From contig PFAQ01000047.1 in assembly GCA_002778645.1 (NCBI GenBank), positions 1 through 10,048 of the forward strand: a stretch of DNA of 10,048 nucleotides, read 5' to 3'. Made by a program: the position numbers and the translations under genes. This DNA comes from Candidatus Falkowbacteria bacterium CG10_big_fil_rev_8_21_14_0_10_39_9 (GTDB lineage: Bacteria; Patescibacteriota; Patescibacteriia; Patescibacteriales; UBA12465). The notes under the pieces were generated by a model. The model saw only the letters and a list, made by a program, of their open reading frames with translations, ran no database searches and had not been told where the DNA came from. Of this stretch, positions 5,581-10,048 are shown in pieces. Every line of letters starts with the position of its first letter. The first letter of the stretch is position 1.

Positions 5581-6255
5581 TTATTTTTTAAGATCAACTT
5601 TGTAGCCCCGCCCGGAAACAGTGTGGATTAATTCTTTCTTGCCCGGGAGATTAATCTTTCTTCTGAGATTGGTGATGTGAGATTCAATAGTATTGGAAAA
5701 GGGATCGGCATTAGCATCCCAGACGTGTTCCATAATAGTCGTGCGGCTCATAACTCGGCCGCGATTTTTAATAAGATATTCTAGGAGAGATAATTCTTTG
5801 CGGGTCATAGTAATAGTTTGGCGGCCTCGTTTAACTAGATGTTTATCAACATCAATGGTCAAATCATCTATCTTTAATACTTGATTGTCTCGCTTCAAAG
5901 GGCGCCGTAAGATAGCTTTAATATGAGCTAGAAGTTCTTCAAAGCGAAATGGTTTAGTGAGATAATCATCAACACCTAGATTAAATAAATTAATCTTGGT
6001 ATCAATTTCAGATTTAACTGAAAGTATAATAATAGGGACGTGCTGGTTTTCTTGCCTAATTTCTTTGACCACTTCTGGGCCGTTTTGAAGAGGCAGGATA
6101 TAGTCGCAGATAATTAGATCATAATCATTAGTACGAGCCAGGAAGGAACCCCGTTCACCGTCATAAGCCACATCAACGGTGTAGAACTCAGTGCTAAGGC
6201 TAATTTTAATAAATTCAGCAATATCTTTTTCGTCTTCGATGAGAAGAATGCGCAT
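5581..6255 (-). CDS. OmpR/PhoB-family response regulator, orphan
   Basis: The 224-residue protein has a receiver domain (about 1-115) and a winged-helix DNA-binding domain (about 126-222). Receiver landmarks are the acidic pocket Glu7/Asp8, phosphoacceptor Asp51 in ICDYILP, Ser79 at the usual Thr/Ser switch position, Tyr98 and Lys101 in YLTKPF. The effector domain shows MTRKELSLLEYLIKNRGRVM, then EHVWD, the recognition-helix region NTIESHITNLRRKI and the wing HTVSGRGYKV, all typical of OmpR/PhoB. Phosphorylation should promote dimer binding to direct-repeat DNA. No histidine kinase is encoded next to it, which is unusual for this family; the kinase must be elsewhere. It is divergent from the polysaccharide operon. 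ATG 6255 gives the canonical MRILLIEDE start, with no Shine-Dalgarno. Confidence 0.95.
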   Translation of the reverse strand: MRILLIEDEKDIAEFIKISLSTEFYTVDVAYDGERGSFLARTNDYDLIICDYILPLQNGPEVVKEIRQENQHVPIIILSVKSEIDTKINLFNLGVDDYLTKPFRFEELLAHIKAILRRPLKRDNQVLKIDDLTIDVDKHLVKRGRQTITMTRKELSLLEYLIKNRGRVMSRTTIMEHVWDANADPFSNTIESHITNLRRKINLPGKKELIHTVSGRGYKVDLKK

Positions 6256-6285
6256 ATTATTTTTTTGCTATTTAATTATGAATAT

Positions 6286-6294
6286 ATTATAACA
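6286..6294 (-). promoter_or_regulatory. Extended -10 promoter for the response regulator
   Basis: Read on the minus strand, TGTTATAAT is a perfect extended -10 located 30 bases upstream of ATG 6255. The predicted leader is about 24 bases. No correctly spaced -35 is visible. Confidence 0.65.
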
Positions 6295-6342
6295 TAAGAC
6301 ACTTAAAATTTTCCTCAAGAAATGGGAAAGTAATCCACAGGA

Positions 6343-6365
6343 CAATTTGCTCAAATTGGCCCAAT
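6343..6365. promoter_or_regulatory. Overlapping inverted repeats upstream of the polysaccharide operon, candidate operator
   Basis: CAATTTG and CAAATTG (6343-6349 and 6352-6358) form a perfect 7-2-7 inverted repeat, and ATTGG-C-CCAAT (6355-6365) forms a second overlapping one. They lie just upstream of the -35 element at 6369, in the divergent regulator/flippase spacer. A regulator site is plausible; the bound protein is unknown, and OmpR-type proteins more often use direct repeats. Confidence 0.35.
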
Positions 6366-6368
6366 CTC

Positions 6369-6398
6369 TTAACATTTTATCGTTATCTATGTTATAAT
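6369..6398 (+). promoter_or_regulatory. Promoter of the polysaccharide operon; predicts a leaderless mRNA
   Basis: TTAACA (6369-6374, five of six to TTGACA) and a perfect extended -10, TGTTATAAT (6390-6398), are spaced 18 bases apart between the hexamers. The -10 ends only 9 bases before ATG 6408, so the transcript should begin within about 3 bases of the start codon. Confidence 0.7.
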
Positions 6399-6407
6399 AA
6401 AAACCAG

Positions 6408-7901
6408 ATGACTAAAATCAATAATATCGCTAAAAATACCTCGTATTTGACTATTGCCTTAATTATGCAAAAGGTGATTTCTTTTACTTATTTTGCTTTT
6501 TTAGCGCGTAATTTAGGGCCGGAGAATTTGGGTAAATACTATTTTGCCCTGTCTTTTACGACTATTTTTGCGATTTTTATCGATTTGGGCTTTATCAATT
6601 TTTTAACCAGGGAAGTCGCCAAGAAACAAGATTCAGTCGCTAAACTTTTGGGTAGTATTTTAAGTATCAAGTTGATTTTAACTTTTATAACGACTTTGGC
6701 GGTGATTGTGGTCATTAATTTATTCAATCATGATCAATTAACTAAAGACCTAGTTTATATCTCGATTATCTGTATGGTGCTGGATTCTTTTACCACTACT
6801 TTTTTTGCCACCATCCGTGGTTTTCATAATTTGAAATATGAGAGTATCTCCTCAGTTATATTTCAGCTGTTAGTCATGTCCTTTGGTTTATTAGCGATGT
6901 ATCTGGACTTGAATCTCCGCTGGGTTTTGGGAACCCTAGCTTTGGCTAGTATTTATAATTTCATCTATTCCTTTTGGGTCTTGCGTCATAAGATGAAGAT
7001 TAAACTCAAACTCCTCTATGATGCTGAGTTAACTCGATCGATCTTCAGAGTCAGTTTGCCCTTTGCTCTCTTTGCTATCTTCCAGCGACTTTATACTTAC
7101 TTAGATTCTGTTTTTCTGTCATTACTAGCTGGAGATTATTATGTTGGTCTTTATCAAGTGGCTTTCAAAATTATCTTTGCTCTGCAATTTTTACCTCTAG
7201 CTTTTACCGCTTCTTTGTATCCAGCCATGAGTACCTATTGGCTGACTAACAAGCCCCAATTAACCGTGGCTTTTGAAAGGGCGATGAACTATCTAATTAT
7301 TATTTCTTTGCCGATTATTTTCGGAACTATTATGTTAGCTGATGAAATAGTTTCTGTTTTTAAACATGATTACTCGGAGGCAGTTTTGCCATTACAAATT
7401 ACTATTATTGCCTTGTTTTTTATCTTCATTAATTTTCCCATCGGATCTCTCCTTAATGCTTGTGATCGGCAGCGCCGCAATACTTTTAATATGTTGATTG
7501 TGATGCTCGTTAGCATTGGTTTGAATTTAGTCTTAATCCCAATCTTCAAGACTACTGGAGCTAGCCTGACAGTTCTTTTGACCAATTTTTTGATGTTCAT
7601 TCTGGGTATTGTTTGGGTCAAGAAAATTATTGTTTATAGTCCCAAGAAAAATTTAATCGTGTTTGCTAAAGCCCTATTAGCCGCCGGCATTATGGCGGTG
7701 GGAATATATTATTTTAAGTCTTGGTTTAATATTTTTGTGGTGACTTTAATGTCAATGATATTGTATTTTGGTTTGATTTATCTCTTGGGTGGTTTTCAAA
7801 AAGCCGATATTTTATATATTATTAAGTCGTTTAGAAAGCCTAATTCTAATCGCGCCGCCGAAGTAGTCTCGGAAGAGAAGACTACCGGTGAGATTGAATA
7901 A
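6408..7901 (+). CDS. Polysaccharide/oligosaccharide flippase (Wzx-like, MOP superfamily)
   Basis: This 497-residue, very hydrophobic protein has some 12-14 predicted membrane helices across residues 12-465. The N-terminal stretch KNTSYLTIALIMQKVISF and the loop ARNLGPENLGKYYFALSF (33-50) are typical of the polysaccharide biosynthesis/Wzx family, as is the amphipathic LYTYLDSVFLSLLAGDYYVG (228-247) with YQVAFKI after it. Such proteins flip undecaprenyl-linked glycan units across the cytoplasmic membrane. A short hydrophilic, glutamate-rich tail (about 476-497) is cytoplasmic. It is first in the right-hand operon, ahead of two glycosyltransferases and a ligase/polymerase-like gene, which fits a Wzx role. 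Substrate specificity cannot be read from the sequence. ATG 6408 is chosen because it follows the promoter directly. Confidence 0.9.
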   Translation: MTKINNIAKNTSYLTIALIMQKVISFTYFAFLARNLGPENLGKYYFALSFTTIFAIFIDLGFINFLTREVAKKQDSVAKLLGSILSIKLILTFITTLAVIVVINLFNHDQLTKDLVYISIICMVLDSFTTTFFATIRGFHNLKYESISSVIFQLLVMSFGLLAMYLDLNLRWVLGTLALASIYNFIYSFWVLRHKMKIKLKLLYDAELTRSIFRVSLPFALFAIFQRLYTYLDSVFLSLLAGDYYVGLYQVAFKIIFALQFLPLAFTASLYPAMSTYWLTNKPQLTVAFERAMNYLIIISLPIIFGTIMLADEIVSVFKHDYSEAVLPLQITIIALFFIFINFPIGSLLNACDRQRRNTFNMLIVMLVSIGLNLVLIPIFKTTGASLTVLLTNFLMFILGIVWVKKIIVYSPKKNLIVFAKALLAAGIMAVGIYYFKSWFNIFVVTLMSMILYFGLIYLLGGFQKADILYIIKSFRKPNSNRAAEVVSEEKTTGEIE

Positions 7902-7905
7902 TAGT

Positions 7906-8973
7906 ATGAAGACCTTATTATTTACCATGGAATATCCGCCATTCAATGGCGGTGTGGCTAATTACTATAGTAATTTGGTAAAACACTGGCCCGAGCCCAA
8001 TGGTCTCAGGGTGTTATTCAAAAAATATCCAGCTAGTCCCGCTCAGTATTTACTAGGTTTTAGAGATTTGTCTTCGATTGTGAGTAGGGCCGGCATTGAT
8101 CATATTATAGTTGGACAGATTTTGCCCCTAGGAGCCATTGTCTATATTTTTAATCTCATCTTTCATAAACCATATACTATAGTTTTGCATGGTTTAGATT
8201 TGTCCCTGGCTTTGTCTAGTGGTCGCAAAAGATGGTTGGTAAAAAAGATCTTGGGAAATTCCCAAAAAATTATTTGTGCCAATAACTATGTTGCTAAGCT
8301 GGTAAATGATTTTTCTGCCAATCTAGCAGTCAAGATAGCGGTCGTTAATCCAGGAGTAGAGAAAGTGGCAGTTGTTTCGGCAGCTAGAGTTTTGGAATTA
8401 AAGCAGCAATATAATTTAGAGGGCCAAAAAGTAATTCTAACCATGGGACGTTTAGTGAAGAGAAAAGGAGTGGATACGATGCTGTCGGTATTAGCTTCTT
8501 TAGATAAAGATAAGATTAGTAATTGGCGCTATGTGGTTTTGGGTGCTGGTCCAGATGAAGCTTATCTCAAGCGACTCTGCCAAGAAAATGGTCTGGATAA
8601 TCTAGTGATATTTATAGGAGAGACCAGTGAGATAGATAAGTGGTCCTGGTTGGATATTTGTACTCTCTTGGCGATGCCGACTAGAAATATTGCTGGTGAT
8701 TTTGAGGGCTTTGGCATTGTTTATCTGGAGGCTAATTTAATGGGAAAACCAGTTTTAGCCACTGCTAGCGGCGGGGTGTCAGATGCTGTTTTGCATGGAG
8801 TTAGCGGTTTACTAGTGGAAGAATCTAACTTGGCTTTGAATTTGGAGAAGTTAATGGGTAATGAAGAGTTAGGAGAGTATTTAGGTCAAAAAGGTAGATG
8901 GCGCGCTCAAACGGAGTTTAATTGGTTAACACAAGCGCAAAGGTTTTATTCAAATATTAATTTCAATTTATGA
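7906..8973 (+). CDS. GT4-family (GT-B fold) glycosyltransferase
   Basis: Starting at ATG 7906 the product is 355 residues with two Rossmann-like domains. The N-terminal acceptor domain begins MKTLLFTMEYPPFNGGVANY, with the glycine-rich loop near 15-16 and HG at 95-96. The C-terminal donor domain has VNPGVEK (148-153), TMGRLVKRKGVD (179-190; Arg182 and Lys187 match donor-phosphate contacts), VVLGAGP and EGFGIVYLE, which is the EX7E motif (Glu267, Glu275), then ASGGVSDAV. GT4 enzymes are retaining transferases using nucleotide-sugar donors; the sugar is unknown. ATG 7906 is 4 bases after the flippase stop and gives the family-typical start; an in-frame GTG at 7888 would add six atypical residues and overlap the flippase. 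Its end overlaps the next gene by four bases (ATGA). Confidence 0.92.
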   Translation: MKTLLFTMEYPPFNGGVANYYSNLVKHWPEPNGLRVLFKKYPASPAQYLLGFRDLSSIVSRAGIDHIIVGQILPLGAIVYIFNLIFHKPYTIVLHGLDLSLALSSGRKRWLVKKILGNSQKIICANNYVAKLVNDFSANLAVKIAVVNPGVEKVAVVSAARVLELKQQYNLEGQKVILTMGRLVKRKGVDTMLSVLASLDKDKISNWRYVVLGAGPDEAYLKRLCQENGLDNLVIFIGETSEIDKWSWLDICTLLAMPTRNIAGDFEGFGIVYLEANLMGKPVLATASGGVSDAVLHGVSGLLVEESNLALNLEKLMGNEELGEYLGQKGRWRAQTEFNWLTQAQRFYSNINFNL

Positions 8974-9671
8974 TTTCAGTTATTATTCCGGTTTATAATC
9001 AGGCCGACAAGATTACTAAAACACTGGAGAGCTTAGTCAGACAAACTTATCAAGACTTTGAGGTAATTATTATTAATGACGGCTCGACAGATAATTTAGA
9101 TGGGGCCTTAGAAAAGTTTTTAAATCAAACCAAATCTAATAACACCTTTTTTATCGTCCATCAGAAAAATCATGGCGCTCCCTCGGCGCGCAATAATGGT
9201 TGGCGTAAATCACGGGGTAATTATTTTTTATTTTGTGATGCTGATGCGGTCTTGGTGCCAGAAGCACTCGAGATGATGTTAAATGAATTAATTGCCCATC
9301 CGGAAGTAAGTTATATCTATTCTTCCTTTATGTGGGGTAGTAAATTATTTAAACTGGGACCATTTGATGCCGCCAAATTACAACAGACACCTTATATTCA
9401 TACCATGTCACTTATTCGCCAGAATGATTTTCCGGCCACTGGTTGGGATGAGAGTATTAAAAAGCTCCAAGACTGGGATTTATGGTTAACCATGTTAGAG
9501 CAAGGTCATGGTGGGCTTTGGATTGATAAGATTTTGTTTAAAGTCGTTCCGGGAGGCAAAATTAGTTCTTGGTTGCCGGCGGCGGCCTATAAATTATTTC
9601 CATTTTTGCCAGCTGTCAAAAAATATAATGCGGCTATGAAGATTGTGAAAACTAAACACGGCTTAATATAA
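8970..9671 (+). CDS. GT2-family (GT-A fold) glycosyltransferase
   Basis: The 233-residue protein starts MISVIIPVYNQADKITKTLE, the classic GT2 nucleotide-binding start. INDGSTD (35-41) supplies the donor-binding Asp, CDADAV has the metal-binding DXD (Asp90, Asp92), and GWDESIKKLQDWDLWLTM (158-174) contains the catalytic-base region in its QDWDLW form. GT2 enzymes are inverting transferases acting at the cytoplasmic face of the membrane. A hydrophobic C-terminal part (WLPAAAYKLFPFLPAVKK) may contact the membrane. It shares an ATGA overlap with the GT4 gene, implying translational coupling, and probably adds another sugar to the same lipid-linked glycan. Donor and linkage are not predictable here. 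Confidence 0.92.
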   Translation: MISVIIPVYNQADKITKTLESLVRQTYQDFEVIIINDGSTDNLDGALEKFLNQTKSNNTFFIVHQKNHGAPSARNNGWRKSRGNYFLFCDADAVLVPEALEMMLNELIAHPEVSYIYSSFMWGSKLFKLGPFDAAKLQQTPYIHTMSLIRQNDFPATGWDESIKKLQDWDLWLTMLEQGHGGLWIDKILFKVVPGGKISSWLPAAAYKLFPFLPAVKKYNAAMKIVKTKHGLI

Positions 9672-9675
9672 AACT

Positions 9676-10048
9676 ATGAATAAGATTTTTGATAATATTG
9701 GCAGGTTAATCCTGGGGCTGATAGTTCTAGCGGAGTTGTTTTCAATTTTTACTTTTTATATTTTAGGGTTTAATAATGTAGCAGTTTTAATTATCGCCTT
9801 GCTAGCCTTAATGCTTACCTTATACCGGTTGGACTATGGTGTTTTATTGCTACTGGTGGAGCTGTTTATTGGCTCTAAAGGTTATCTCTTTTATTTTGAA
9901 TCTGCTGGCGTTCAGATCTCTGTCAGAATATTACTGTGGCTGATAGTGATGACGGTCTGGCTGGTATTTTTCTTTTCTAAATGGATTAGAATTAAAAAGT
10001 TTCCCTGGCCCGGAATCCAAAAGTCTCCTTTTCTTGGGGCTTTTGGGA
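9676..10048 (+). CDS. O-antigen ligase/polymerase-like membrane protein, N-terminal part (3' end outside window)
   Basis: An open frame starts at ATG 9676, 4 bases after the GT2 stop, and runs 124 codons off the right edge. It reads MNKIFDNIGRLILGLIVLAE, with hydrophobic segments at about 10-30, 34-50, 53-67 and 82-101. The stretch LLLVELFIGSKGYLFYF followed by ISVRILLWLIVMTVWL resembles the N-terminal part of O-antigen ligase (WaaL/RfaL, Wzy_C) family proteins. Those either polymerise repeat units or transfer the glycan to its carrier. The diagnostic periplasmic loop would lie downstream, outside the window, so this rests on topology, local similarity and position after a flippase and two transferases. 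The start context is again AAAACTATG with no Shine-Dalgarno. Confidence 0.68.
   Translation, partial: MNKIFDNIGRLILGLIVLAELFSIFTFYILGFNNVAVLIIALLALMLTLYRLDYGVLLLLVELFIGSKGYLFYFESAGVQISVRILLWLIVMTVWLVFFFSKWIRIKKFPWPGIQKSPFLGAFG

Noticed and set aside
5693..5884. Plus-strand open frame inside the response regulator gene.
   Set aside because: It lies wholly within the well-supported OmpR-type DNA-binding domain coding region on the other strand.
7370..7621. Minus-strand open frame of about 83 codons inside the flippase gene.
   Set aside because: Antisense to a long, clearly coding membrane protein; basic low-complexity translation with no domain.
7888..7905. GTG start for the GT4 gene, adding six residues and overlapping the flippase.
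   Set aside because: The family-typical start MKTLLFTMEYPP begins at ATG 7906, 4 bases past the flippase stop; the extra residues look like read-through of the flippase tail region.

Overview
The window looks like a chromosome segment of an uncultivated low-GC bacterium of the Candidate Phyla Radiation (Patescibacteria, Parcubacteria-like). The basis is indirect. Genes are small and densely packed. Several are families often met in these genomes: compact UvrC-like nuclease, PspC, Gmad2 and SIMPL-domain envelope proteins, and an orphan OmpR-type regulator. Shine-Dalgarno sequences are essentially absent. TGA is used as a stop (ends at 4118 and 8973) and I saw no in-frame TGA, so the UGA-glycine code of Gracilibacteria/SR1 does not apply. 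No rRNA or marker gene is present, so the assignment is an inference.

Layout. 1-96 is the 3' tail of an IS3/IS481-like transposase. 127-1284 is a shortened UvrC homologue. 1308-3315 is a probable three-gene envelope operon, with an extended -10 promoter, a PspC-domain protein, a membrane protein with a Gmad2 domain, a lipoprotein and a strong intrinsic terminator. 3331-4147 holds a four-helix membrane protein and a small four-cysteine protein, each with its own candidate promoter; a terminator follows. 4164-5499 holds a VIT/CCC1-like membrane protein broken by a one-base frameshift and a SIMPL (DUF541) protein, then a terminator. 5525-6294 is a minus-strand OmpR-family response regulator with its own promoter and terminator and no kinase partner. 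6369 to the right edge is a divergent surface-polysaccharide operon: flippase, GT4 and GT2 glycosyltransferases, and the start of an O-antigen ligase/polymerase-like membrane protein.

How the genes may work together. Most of the window is envelope biology. The PspC/Gmad2/lipoprotein set and the SIMPL protein look like cell-surface or envelope-stress functions. The right-hand operon should assemble, flip and polymerise or ligate a glycan. The regulator is transcribed divergently from that operon across a 152-bp spacer holding both promoters and an inverted repeat, so local control of the glycan operon is a testable inference.

The most useful observations are: the frameshifted VIT-like gene, whose real start lies about 100 bases upstream of the apparent open frame; recurrent TGnTATAAT-type promoters, two of which predict leaderless mRNAs; a repeated AAAACTATG start context in place of Shine-Dalgarno sites; and the stripped-down UvrC. 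I found no convincing wholly new system. No tRNA, rRNA, CRISPR array or complete mobile element is visible.
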